Shown piece after piece: positions 1 to 7,370 of a stretch of 7,979 nucleotides of DNA. Every line of letters starts with the position of its first letter. Positions within the stretch are counted from its first letter, which is position 1. The stretch comes from an uncultured Terriglobales bacterium (GTDB lineage: Bacteria; Acidobacteriota; Terriglobia; Terriglobales; Acidobacteriaceae): positions 1 through 7,979 of the forward strand of contig CATPBY010000165.1 of the NCBI GenBank assembly GCA_955652845.1. Direction: 5' to 3'. Under the pieces are notes generated by a model. The model searched no databases, was not told the DNA's origin, and saw nothing but the letters and a program-made list of their open reading frames with translations. Position numbers and translations under genes: made by a program.

Positions 1-1
1 C

Positions 2-232
2 AGTTACCTCTCCCAGAGCGAATTGGTGCTAACCTTCGGACTTGGCATCCAGACCAGGGTGGATTCAATCGAAGTGCAATGGCCCAGCGGGCAAGTCGAC
101 CGGCTGGCAGATATTCCGGGTAACCAGACTATTACCATGCAGGAAGGAAAAGGCGTTGTGGGCTCATGGCCATACGGAAAGCCGGCAAATGGGAAAAGCA
201 CGGCTTCAGTCCTGCAAAGAAAGCCGTCTTAA
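2..232 (+). CDS. ASPIC/UnbV-domain (CRTAC1-type) protein, C-terminal fragment
   Basis: This is the 3' end of a gene entering from the left; it is open in frame from base 2 to the TAA at 230-232 (76 codons visible). The visible residues carry the closing signature of the ASPIC/UnbV domain: SYLSQSE, then LTFGLG, then VDSIEVQWPSG, then NQTITMQEG. The family normally places this domain behind FG-GAP/VCBS propeller repeats in exported proteins; its biochemical function is not established. The last 25 or so residues after the domain look unstructured (G-S-W-P-Y-G-K-P). The final 11 codons lie inside the hairpin repeat at 200-264, so the present C-terminus may have been set by insertion of that repeat. 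The next gene downstream has the same domain and the same orientation, which suggests a tandem paralogue pair read from one transcript. The domain call is firm; the nature of the missing N-terminal part is inferred. Confidence 0.88.
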   Translation, partial: SYLSQSELVLTFGLGIQTRVDSIEVQWPSGQVDRLADIPGNQTITMQEGKGVVGSWPYGKPANGKSTASVLQRKPS

Positions 233-264
233 GAGAGGGGCTTTAGCCCCTGGGAGCAATGCTC
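200..264. repeat. REP-like cluster of three small hairpins
   Basis: Three inverted repeats lie in a row. The first is ACGGCTT (200-206) with AAGCCGT (221-227) around a 14-base loop. The second is AGGGGC (236-241) with GCCCCT (246-251) around TTTA. The third is GAGC (254-257) with GCTC (261-264) around AAT. The first hairpin covers the last codons of the upstream ASPIC/UnbV gene and the third ends only 7 bases before the next ATG. Adjacent palindromes of this look are typical of dispersed REP-like elements, and the GGGGCTTTAGCCCC core resembles repeats I associate with acidobacterial genomes. That it is dispersed cannot be shown from one copy. The second hairpin has no T-run after it, so it is not a classical intrinsic terminator. 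It may stabilise the upstream mRNA end or lower downstream translation. Confidence 0.6.
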
Positions 265-271
265 TCGAGTG

Positions 272-3200
272 ATGCGATATATTTCTGCCATTTTCGTTCC
301 GGCTCTCCTGCTGGTCACGTTTGGCCTCTTCGCCGCCGCTCCTCAAAGTTCCAGCCCAGCCACGGAGGCAGCCCGCCTCAACAATCTGGGCGCCGCTTAC
401 ATGAACCAGCAGCTCTTCGAAAAAGGGCTTAAGGCTTTTCAGGATGCTGCTGCGCTCGATCCCAATCTGCGGATCGCTCGTCTGAATCAGGGGATAGCCC
501 TGTTAAACATGGCTCGCATCGAACCGGCGAAGCAGCTTCTTGAAGAAGCAGTCAAGTCGAACCCCAACAATCCGCATGCCTGGTTCAATCTTGGATTGCT
601 CTATAAGAATTCGGACAATGCCCAAGCTGCCGTTGATGCGTTCCGTCGCGTCACTGAGATCAATCCCAATGACCCGGACACCTGGTATTTTCTCGGTGCG
701 ACCTACAGCCAGCTCAGGCAATATCCGATGGCGATCGACGCCTTCCAGCACGCCCTCAAGCTAAACCCCTTACACGCGTCGGCGGAGTTTGGAATTTCGC
801 GCGCCTATCAACAAAGCGGAGATATCGCGCGCGCCCGGGAAAATCTACAGGTCTTCCAGCACATCACCCAGAACAAACTGGGCTCGCCCATCGGCTTGGC
901 CTATGGCGAGCAGGGGGAATATTCACGGGTCCAGGAGTCTTCGGCCGCGCCTGAAAAGGTTCCGGCGGCAATTCCAGTGAAGTTCATCGACGTGACCGAG
1001 CCCGCAGGCCTGATTGGCAAACCCGCGGCAGCCTCAGGCTCGGACCTGGCCGCGTTTTTAGGTCCCGGAGCATGTTTTCTCGATTACGACGGCGACGGAA
1101 AAATTGACATCTTTCTGCCAGACAATGGCCCGCGCGGCGGTATGGCGCTTTATCACAACTTGGTCGGCGGCAAGTTTGAGGATGTCACGAAAAAGGCTGG
1201 CCTCGATCCCATGCTGCACGCCATTGGCTGTACAGCCGGCGATTACGACAATGATGGAGCCACGGACCTCGCCGTGAGTCTGAAACAACGCATTCTGCTC
1301 CTCCGCAACGAGAAAAATGGAACTTTCAAGGATGTGACCGAAGCGGCAGGCATTAAGAATCCCGTTGCCAATCCAAACTTTCCTGTTTTCAATGTTGGTC
1401 TCACTTTCATTGACTACGACCACGACGGAGATCTTGATCTCTACGTTACCCGCTATAGCGACGGCACCGCGTTTGATCCGCGTCATGAGGGCAGCTCTGT
1501 TGCCGGCGACGCGACTGGTTCCAACTTGATGTGGCGCAATAACGGAAACGGCAGCTTTACCGAAGTTGCACGTTCGATCAATCTTCAAGGTTTGACGCCC
1601 AGCCTGGCAGCGGTCGGCTCCGACTGGAATAACGACCGGGCGATAGATCTCGTGGTCACCGGGGCGCTTGAACCGTTGACCATCTTTGAAAATCCCCGGG
1701 AAGGAAAGTTCGCGGACCGGCAATTCGGGCGGGCGCAAACGCCCGGCCCCTTCGTCGGCGCGGCGGTGCTCGACTTCAATCACGATGGATGGATGGACCT
1801 CGCCTTTACCCACTGGGGCGCCTCAGGCCTGACCTTGTGGCGCAACGACCACGGAAAGAACTTCGAGCCGGTGAGTCTGCGTGCCGCCAACTGGGTGCGT
1901 GGCTTCGGTGTGGCCGCTTTTGATTACGATAACGACGGGTGGATCGATTTGGTCGCGGTCGGAGAAAACACTGAGGGTCACGGCGAGGTCAAGCTGTTCC
2001 GCAATCTCGGTCCTGACGGATTCAAGGACGTAACCGCGGATGTGGGCCTCGACCAGATCCGTTTAAAAGATCCCCGCGCCATTATTACCGGCGACTTCGA
2101 CGGCGACGGCGCGACTGATTTGCTCATTACCCAGAATTATGGTCCCGCGGTGTTGTTGCGCAACGAAGGCGGAAACCGGAACAACTGGCTGCGTCTCGCA
2201 CTTAAGGGACTGAACGACAACAAGAGCGCCATCGGCGCCAAAGTCGAAGTCTTCTCCGGAGGAAACCGCCAAAAATTTGAAATCGCCGGATCGTCAGGTT
2301 ATTTAGGACAAAATTCGCCTTATCTGACTGTAGGCCTCGGGCAGGCGAAAGAAGCCGATATTGTGCGCATGCTGTGGCCTACGGGAGTTTTGCAGGACGA
2401 AATTCAAGTGGCCGGCAACCGCGAGCAGGCGTACACCGAACTTGACCGGCGCGGCAGTTCGTGTCCAACGCTGTTCGTCTGGAATGGGAGGCGCTATCAG
2501 TTGGTTGGCGACATGTTGGGAGCGGGCGTCGTCGGCCACTGGATTGCGCCTGGCGAGCGCAATCTTCCGCGCCCCATCGAATATATAAAGATCGACCGCA
2601 GCTCGATTCGTGAGAACCACGGTAAGCTCAGTTTCCGTTTTATGGAACCGCTTGAGGAGGTCGTGTACCTCGATCAAGTACGGCTGTTCGCGGTCGATCA
2701 TCCCGCCGCATTCGATGTCTATCCCAATGAATACTTCGCATCGAGCCCGCCATACCCGTCATTCAAAGTCGTCGACAGTCATAGTCCGCGTCCGCCCGTC
2801 GCCGCGCGGGATGACCGCGGGCATGACGTTCTTCCGGATCTCATTGCCCACCGCTATTTCGGGGATTTCGAATTGCTCCCGTACCGCGGATTCACCAAGC
2901 TGCATAACCTCGAACTCGATCTCGGCGAGCCTTATCGCGGCGGCCCGCTCTGGCTGCTGTTCCATGGTGAGGTGGAGTACTTCACTGCCACCAGCATGTT
3001 CGCCGCCTATCAGGCCGGGATAGAAGCGGTAACACCGTACGTAGAAGCTCAGGATGCGGATGGCAAGTGGACACGAGTAATTGACGATTTGGGATTCCCT
3101 GCCGGCGGGCCGCGCACCATGACCGCAGATCTGACGGACAAACTGCCGCTGGGCACGCAGCGCATCCGCATCTCGACCAATCTGCAAATCTATTGGGACA

Positions 3201-3748
3201 ACATCTTGATTGACCGCACAGAGCAGGACCAGAGCGTTCGGGTCACACCAGTCGTTCTTTCCCGCGCCGATCTCGCTTTCCACGGATTTCCGTTGAAGAT
3301 TGAAAACCGGCCGCCGGGAAATGTTCAGTATGTATACGAAAAGGCCAGCCCTACGGGCCCTTACACGCGTCCAGCCGGCACTTACACTCGCTACGGCGAC
3401 GTTAAACCGCTGCTTACGGCTTCCGATGATCGTTTTGTAGTATTCGGATCAGGCGACGAAGTTGCGCTTGATTTTGATCCTTCAAGGCTTCCCCCGTTGC
3501 CGCAGGGATGGGTGCGCGACTATTTCTTCCAGGCCAGCGGGTACGAAAAAGATATGGATTTCTACGCCGTCCAGGGCAGCACCGTCGACCCGCTGCCGTT
3601 TCGCGCCATGGGCACTTATCCTTATCCGGAGGCCAAAACCTTTCCGCTGGACGATGCACATCTGAATTACCTGCTGAATTACAACACGCGTCATATGTCG
3701 GGGAACGAACAGCGCGGGTACCGGTTCGATTACGGGTCGCCAAAATAA
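272..3748 (+). CDS. Exported TPR / FG-GAP propeller / ASPIC-UnbV protein with long unassigned C-terminal region
   Basis: The product has 1158 residues. Residues 1-23 form a signal peptide (short basic start, hydrophobic core ALLLVTFGLF, AAA exit), so it is probably periplasmic or surface-exposed. Residues 32-199 are about five tandem TPRs with the usual 34-residue period and NPN/DPN turns, a protein-binding scaffold. A GLAYGEQGEYS linker follows. Seven FG-GAP/VCBS repeats then carry D-x-D-x-D-G-type loops starting near D271, D324, D381, D451, D501, D551 and D608, which fits a seven-bladed calcium-binding propeller. The fourth (DWNNDRAID) has lost its loop glycine. ASPIC/UnbV spans about 638-715 (NWLRL, GAKVEV, GSSGYLGQ, LWPTG). 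Residues 720-1158 have no family I can name. The gene lies 39 bases after a related gene, probably in the same transcript. GTG at 269 is an alternative start; ATG 272 is preferred. A weak GGAG at 253-256 lies inside a hairpin. Function is unknown; binding to partners or sugars is only a guess. Confidence 0.93.
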   Translation: MRYISAIFVPALLLVTFGLFAAAPQSSSPATEAARLNNLGAAYMNQQLFEKGLKAFQDAAALDPNLRIARLNQGIALLNMARIEPAKQLLEEAVKSNPNNPHAWFNLGLLYKNSDNAQAAVDAFRRVTEINPNDPDTWYFLGATYSQLRQYPMAIDAFQHALKLNPLHASAEFGISRAYQQSGDIARARENLQVFQHITQNKLGSPIGLAYGEQGEYSRVQESSAAPEKVPAAIPVKFIDVTEPAGLIGKPAAASGSDLAAFLGPGACFLDYDGDGKIDIFLPDNGPRGGMALYHNLVGGKFEDVTKKAGLDPMLHAIGCTAGDYDNDGATDLAVSLKQRILLLRNEKNGTFKDVTEAAGIKNPVANPNFPVFNVGLTFIDYDHDGDLDLYVTRYSDGTAFDPRHEGSSVAGDATGSNLMWRNNGNGSFTEVARSINLQGLTPSLAAVGSDWNNDRAIDLVVTGALEPLTIFENPREGKFADRQFGRAQTPGPFVGAAVLDFNHDGWMDLAFTHWGASGLTLWRNDHGKNFEPVSLRAANWVRGFGVAAFDYDNDGWIDLVAVGENTEGHGEVKLFRNLGPDGFKDVTADVGLDQIRLKDPRAIITGDFDGDGATDLLITQNYGPAVLLRNEGGNRNNWLRLALKGLNDNKSAIGAKVEVFSGGNRQKFEIAGSSGYLGQNSPYLTVGLGQAKEADIVRMLWPTGVLQDEIQVAGNREQAYTELDRRGSSCPTLFVWNGRRYQLVGDMLGAGVVGHWIAPGERNLPRPIEYIKIDRSSIRENHGKLSFRFMEPLEEVVYLDQVRLFAVDHPAAFDVYPNEYFASSPPYPSFKVVDSHSPRPPVAARDDRGHDVLPDLIAHRYFGDFELLPYRGFTKLHNLELDLGEPYRGGPLWLLFHGEVEYFTATSMFAAYQAGIEAVTPYVEAQDADGKWTRVIDDLGFPAGGPRTMTADLTDKLPLGTQRIRISTNLQIYWDNILIDRTEQDQSVRVTPVVLSRADLAFHGFPLKIENRPPGNVQYVYEKASPTGPYTRPAGTYTRYGDVKPLLTASDDRFVVFGSGDEVALDFDPSRLPPLPQGWVRDYFFQASGYEKDMDFYAVQGSTVDPLPFRAMGTYPYPEAKTFPLDDAHLNYLLNYNTRHMSGNEQRGYRFDYGSPK

Positions 3749-3752
3749 TTCC

Positions 3753-3778
3753 GCGAAGATCGCTAACGAAATCGTTTT
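3753..3778 (+). terminator. Possible weak intrinsic terminator after the TPR/ASPIC gene
   Basis: Two very small hairpins lie back to back just after the stop codon: GCGA (3753-3756) with TCGC (3760-3763), and AACGA (3765-3769) with TCGTT (3772-3776). A short run of four T residues (3775-3778) overlaps the second stem. The stems are short and the T-run is brief, so termination efficiency is doubtful. The position between two unrelated genes is what supports the call. Confidence 0.25.
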
Positions 3779-3782
3779 AATG

Positions 3783-3807
3783 TTGACAGTCCCGGCTGCC
3801 CCATAAT
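3783..3807 (+). promoter_or_regulatory. Possible promoter for the APC permease (poor spacing)
   Basis: A perfect TTGACA (3783-3788) is followed by CATAAT (3802-3807), five of six matches to the -10 consensus. The spacer is only 13 bases, well under the usual 16-18, so the two boxes may not work together. If CATAAT is a real -10, transcription would begin around 3814. That leaves almost no leader before the ATG at 3821, which would agree with the absence of a Shine-Dalgarno sequence there. Confidence 0.3.
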
Positions 3808-3820
3808 CCAATACGCGACA

Positions 3821-5194
3821 ATGGAAATCACTGCTCCGGGGACCTCCAATCCCGCTCCGCGCCTGCGCCGATCGCTCACCCTTTGGGATTTGATCTTCTA
3901 CGGCATAATCGTCATTCAGCCGGTTGCGCCCCTGTCCGTATTCGGCGTGCTTAGCGATCGCGGTCGGGGACACGTCGTCACTACCGTCCTGATTGCCATG
4001 GTGGCGATGCTGTTTACCGCCATCAGCTACGGCCGTATGGCCCGCGCCTATCCCAGCGCCGGCTCTGCCTTCACCTATGTGGGCCAGGAGATCAATCCAG
4101 CTCTCGGTTTCGTGACCGGATGGAGCATGGTGATGGATTACATGCTCAATCCGATGATCTGCACCGTCTGGTGCAGCCAGCAGGCACATGTTTTTGCTCC
4201 CGGCGTTCCGTACAGTGTCTGGGCCATCTTCTTTGCGGTCGTATTCACACTCCTTAATATCCAGGGAGTGAAAACTTCAGCTCGCGTCAACACCGGGCTG
4301 GCGGCTGCGATGGGCGTGGTGATTGCGATTTTCTTCGTTGCGGCGGCGCGATACGTTTTTGGGCATCCTCACAGCGACGCTGGATTTTTCACCCGGCCTT
4401 TTTACGATCCCCAGATGTGGAATACGAAAGCTGTGCTGGGCGGCACTTCGATTGCCGTGCTCACCTATATTGGCTTCGATGGCATCTCCACTCTTTCGGA
4501 GGAGGCCGAGAACCCGCGACGCAACATTCTGCTGGCCACCGTACTTACTTGCCTGGTGATCGGTATTCTATCGGCGATCGAAGTGTATGCCGGGCAATTG
4601 ATATGGCCAGCCTCGGAGCCATTCCCCAACGTCGACGCAGCTTTTACTTTCGTTGCCGCGCGCGCCTGGCAACCGCTGCTTGCCATTGTCGGATTCACGC
4701 TGCTGGTGGCGAATTTCGGATCGGGAATGGGATCGCAGTTGGGCGCAGCCCGCTTGTTGTATGGGATGGGCCGCAGCAATGCGTTGCCTAAATCATTCTT
4801 TGGCGCGGTCGATCCTAAACGGCACGTGCCGCGCAATAACGTGCTGTTCGTGGGAGTGATGGCGCTGGGGGCTGCTCTGCTGGTGAATTTTGGGATGTTC
4901 AGTTACGGCTTGGGCGCGGAAATGCTGAATTTTGGCGCTCTTATCGCGTTCATGGGAGTTAATGCCGCCGCGTTTGTCCGCTACTATCTCCATAATGAAG
5001 AAAAGAAGCTGACATATCTGGTTCCGCCAGTTTTAGGATTCCTGATCTGTTTGCTGCTCTGGTTGAGTCTAAGCCGCCCCGCTAAAATCGCCGGCGCGAT
5101 CTGGATGGGGGTTGGTATCGCCTTCGGGGCCTGGAAGACACGCGGATTCCGCGGCAATCTGGTGGATTTTGAACTTCCCCCGGAAGAAAGCTGA
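3821..5194 (+). CDS. APC-superfamily amino acid/polyamine permease, PuuP-like
   Basis: This 457-residue inner-membrane transporter has about 12 hydrophobic segments (roughly 20-44, 52-70, 94-116, 131-150, 157-180, 204-225, 236-258, 281-302, 341-361, 364-389, 399-417 and 419-437), the normal length and topology of the amino acid-polyamine-organocation family. From memory it matches E. coli PuuP, the putrescine importer, across many blocks: SLTLW near 18-22, a GH-x-x-x-x-x-L turn at 50-57, LFTAISYGR at 64-72, YPSAGSAFTY at 77-86, GFVTGWS at 96-102, GFDGISTLSEE at 218-228, and RLLYGMGR at 311-318. The substrate is therefore probably a polyamine or amino acid driven by ion symport, but subfamily sequence alone does not fix it. 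ATG 3821 is the only reasonable start: upstream in frame there is no ATG, GTG or TTG before a TAA at 3764-3766. No Shine-Dalgarno precedes it. No polyamine catabolism genes adjoin it. Confidence 0.93.
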   Translation: MEITAPGTSNPAPRLRRSLTLWDLIFYGIIVIQPVAPLSVFGVLSDRGRGHVVTTVLIAMVAMLFTAISYGRMARAYPSAGSAFTYVGQEINPALGFVTGWSMVMDYMLNPMICTVWCSQQAHVFAPGVPYSVWAIFFAVVFTLLNIQGVKTSARVNTGLAAAMGVVIAIFFVAAARYVFGHPHSDAGFFTRPFYDPQMWNTKAVLGGTSIAVLTYIGFDGISTLSEEAENPRRNILLATVLTCLVIGILSAIEVYAGQLIWPASEPFPNVDAAFTFVAARAWQPLLAIVGFTLLVANFGSGMGSQLGAARLLYGMGRSNALPKSFFGAVDPKRHVPRNNVLFVGVMALGAALLVNFGMFSYGLGAEMLNFGALIAFMGVNAAAFVRYYLHNEEKKLTYLVPPVLGFLICLLLWLSLSRPAKIAGAIWMGVGIAFGAWKTRGFRGNLVDFELPPEES

Positions 5195-5238
5195 CAGGCC
5201 GCTGTACTCCAGAAGATGCCTTCGCCCCTGGCCTTCGC

Positions 5239-5266
5239 GTGACCGCCCTCGTTTCTAGTTTATAAT
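5239..5266 (+). promoter_or_regulatory. Sigma-70-type promoter for the PpiD-like gene
   Basis: A perfect TATAAT lies at 5261-5266. Sixteen bases upstream is GTGACC (5239-5244), which matches TTGACA at four of six positions. Transcription would begin near 5273, giving a leader of about 30 bases that contains the GGAG ribosome-binding site. The site lies in the 107-base gap after the permease, so the foldase gene is probably transcribed independently. Confidence 0.6.
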
Positions 5267-5287
5267 CGAAATTCCGCCGCATATTCT

Positions 5288-5291
5288 GGAG
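5288..5291 (+). promoter_or_regulatory. Ribosome-binding site of the PpiD-like gene
   Basis: GGAG sits 10 bases before the ATG at 5302. It is the clearest Shine-Dalgarno sequence among the gene starts in this window and supports that start codon. Confidence 0.6.
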
Positions 5292-5301
5292 TGACAAGAA
5301 G

Positions 5302-7296
5302 ATGATCCGATTTCTGCAAACCCCTGGCCCAACCAAAAAGATTGTCCTCGGCGGCCTGTTATTGATTATCTGTGCTGCCATGGTCATCACCCTCGTCCCC
5401 GGCGGCGTGGGTTCGAGCTTCGGACTTGGGGCTCCTGGCCAAGGGGTAGTCGCAAAAGTAGGGGGCGCAGATGTTACCACGGTAGAAGTAGAACGCGAAG
5501 CCAGACAGATGCTGCAGCAGCAATTCCCTCGAGGCGGCGCGCAGACCGCGATGTTGCTTCCTTTCTTTTCCCAGCGTGCCGCAGACACGCTGATCAACCG
5601 GCAAATTATTCTCGGGGGAGCCGAGCGCCTTGGCTTACACGCTTCCGACGAGGAAATACGCGATAGATTGCAGAACGAACCCCAGTACGCAGCGGTATTT
5701 TTTCCGGGGGGGAAATTTATCGGTGAACCCGCCTACGTGGACCTATTGCAGCAGCATCAACTGACGGTTCCCCAGTTTGAGGAAGGAGTCAAGCACGAGA
5801 TCATGTTTGATAAGCTCCGCAACCTGATTACTGGCGGAGCCGCGGTAACAGACGACGAAGTTCACCAGGAATTCGTAAAGCGCAATACCAAAGTCAAGTT
5901 CGATTACGCTGTTTTGCGCAAAGAAGACATTCTCAAGGAAATTCATCCCAGTGATGCCGAACTGAAGGCTTTCTACGAGCGTAATAAGACGACCTATAAC
6001 AACTCCATCCCGGAGAAGCGCAAAATCCGGTATGTCCTGCTGGACACGTCGAAGATTGAAGCTCAAACCTCCGTGAGTCGTGCCGATCTGCAGGCGTACT
6101 ACGATCAACATCGCGACGAGTATCGAGTGCCAGCGCAGATAAATGTCCGCCAGATTCTTATTAAAATCCCTTCGTCCAGCCCCGGCGGTAAGGCGGATCC
6201 GAATGGCGCGGAGGAAGCACGCAAGAAAGCGGATGACGTTGTGAAGCAGTTGAAGGCGGGCGCGAAGTTCGAAGATCTGGCCAGGAAATACTCCGAGGAT
6301 ACAAGCAGCGCAAAGAACGGCGGTTCTTTGGGCTGGATGCAGCCCGACCGTTTTCCGGCGCCCGATGTGAATAAGGCCGCACTTTCCCTGGCGAAGGGTG
6401 CCACCAGTGATGTCATCAATGCGGGATATGCTTTCGTCATCATCCACCTCGATGACAAGCAGGACGCCCACCTGAAGACCCTGGATGAGGTAAAAGACCA
6501 GATCGAACCGCTCATCAAGCAGCAAAAATCCGCAAATGCAGCTGAGACTCAGGCCAATGCACTGCTTACGGACGCTCGCGCTACTGGTCTCGAGAAGGCG
6601 GCTGCAGACAGAGGGCTCACTCCCGTCACCACTGACTTCGTCAGCCGAACTGATATTCTCCCCGGCGTTGGGCCAGCCCCTCAATTCATGGAGGCGTTGT
6701 TCAGCGAAAAAGAAAATGCGCCGCCGGACCAGGTACAATTGCCAAGAGGATTCGCCATATTTGAGGTGCTGGCAGTCAAACCCTCCGCCACACCCACTTT
6801 CGAAGAGATCCGTAGCCGCGTTGAAACGGAGTTCAAGAACGAACGCTCGACAACTCTGCTCTCCCAGAAAACCCAGGAGCTTTCCGATCGCGCCAAGGCG
6901 CAGCACGATTTGAAGAAAGCCGCCAAAGAACTGGGAGCGACCGTGAAGACGAGTGATTTTGTGCTCCCTGACGGCCAGGTACCGGATCTGGGCTCCATGG
7001 CAGGCCCCGCCTCGGTGGCCTTCACCTTGAAGCAAGGAGATATCAGTAGTCCGATCAGCAACGGCAACACTGGCGCCGTCCTGGCAGTCCTCGAAAAACA
7101 AGACGCTCCCGCCGGCGACTTTGCCGCCAAGCGCGACGAGATTCGGGATTCACTGGTGCAGAACAAGCAGCAGGAGATTTTTGGATTGTTTGTTACGAAT
7201 TTGCATGATCAGATGCAGAAGTCTGGAAAGATCAAAATCAACCAGGAAGAGATGAAAAAGCTGAGTCGCACCCAAGGCGGGGAAGAGGGCGAGTAG
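5302..7296 (+). CDS. Membrane-anchored PpiD/SurA-type peptidyl-prolyl isomerase (periplasmic foldase)
   Basis: The product has 664 residues, close to the usual 600-650 of PpiD. A short basic cytoplasmic start (to K13) is followed by one membrane segment (about 14-32), leaving the rest in the periplasm. Residues 46-210 form a SurA-N/PpiD-like chaperone region (KVGGADVTTVEVERE, ADTLINRQI, PQFEEGVKHE). Residues 276-386 form one parvulin rotamase domain, with NVRQILIKI, FEDLARKYSED, NGGSLGWM and GYAFVIIHL. Residues 400-664 are a helical PpiD-type C-terminal region, including a degenerate second rotamase-like stretch near 572-600 (FTLKQGDISSPI). Family role: it assists folding of exported proteins at the outer face of the inner membrane. 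The parvulin histidines usually found in the R-H-I-L and G-Y-H positions are Q284 and A377 here, so isomerase activity may be weak or absent, as is also considered for E. coli PpiD, leaving chaperoning as the main job. Start choice is supported by the GGAG at 5288 and the promoter at 5239-5266. Confidence 0.92.
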   Translation: MIRFLQTPGPTKKIVLGGLLLIICAAMVITLVPGGVGSSFGLGAPGQGVVAKVGGADVTTVEVEREARQMLQQQFPRGGAQTAMLLPFFSQRAADTLINRQIILGGAERLGLHASDEEIRDRLQNEPQYAAVFFPGGKFIGEPAYVDLLQQHQLTVPQFEEGVKHEIMFDKLRNLITGGAAVTDDEVHQEFVKRNTKVKFDYAVLRKEDILKEIHPSDAELKAFYERNKTTYNNSIPEKRKIRYVLLDTSKIEAQTSVSRADLQAYYDQHRDEYRVPAQINVRQILIKIPSSSPGGKADPNGAEEARKKADDVVKQLKAGAKFEDLARKYSEDTSSAKNGGSLGWMQPDRFPAPDVNKAALSLAKGATSDVINAGYAFVIIHLDDKQDAHLKTLDEVKDQIEPLIKQQKSANAAETQANALLTDARATGLEKAAADRGLTPVTTDFVSRTDILPGVGPAPQFMEALFSEKENAPPDQVQLPRGFAIFEVLAVKPSATPTFEEIRSRVETEFKNERSTTLLSQKTQELSDRAKAQHDLKKAAKELGATVKTSDFVLPDGQVPDLGSMAGPASVAFTLKQGDISSPISNGNTGAVLAVLEKQDAPAGDFAAKRDEIRDSLVQNKQQEIFGLFVTNLHDQMQKSGKIKINQEEMKKLSRTQGGEEGE

Positions 7297-7370
7297 CGCT
7301 TGATGGTTTGATCCGCAAGTTCGTTCCTGAGCAGACTGATTTTCTGACCGATACCCATAGATAAAGTAAA

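Noticed and set aside
1058..1813. A 251-codon open frame on the minus strand
   Set aside because: It is the complement of the FG-GAP repeat region; the recurring Val/Ile-rich stretches are the antisense of the repeated Asp/Gly loop codons.
3482..4189. A 235-codon minus-strand frame spanning the gap between the large gene and the permease
   Set aside because: It overlaps two well-supported genes on the other strand, has no domain signature, and its composition looks like antisense of the permease N-terminus.
5218..5238. Direct repeat GCCTTCGC at 5218-5225 and 5231-5238 upstream of the PpiD-like promoter
   Set aside because: An 8-base repeat in two copies is weak evidence of an operator, and no known regulator site is recognised.
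5743..7101. A 452-codon open frame on the minus strand
   Set aside because: It lies wholly opposite the PpiD-like gene, and its translation shows no recognisable domain. Long antisense frames are common opposite genes of this base composition.
7297..7370. Possible terminator or promoter between the PpiD-like gene and malQ
   Set aside because: Only a 4-bp inverted repeat (CTTG with CAAG) without a T-run, and A-rich sequence with no paired -35/-10 boxes at acceptable spacing, are visible.
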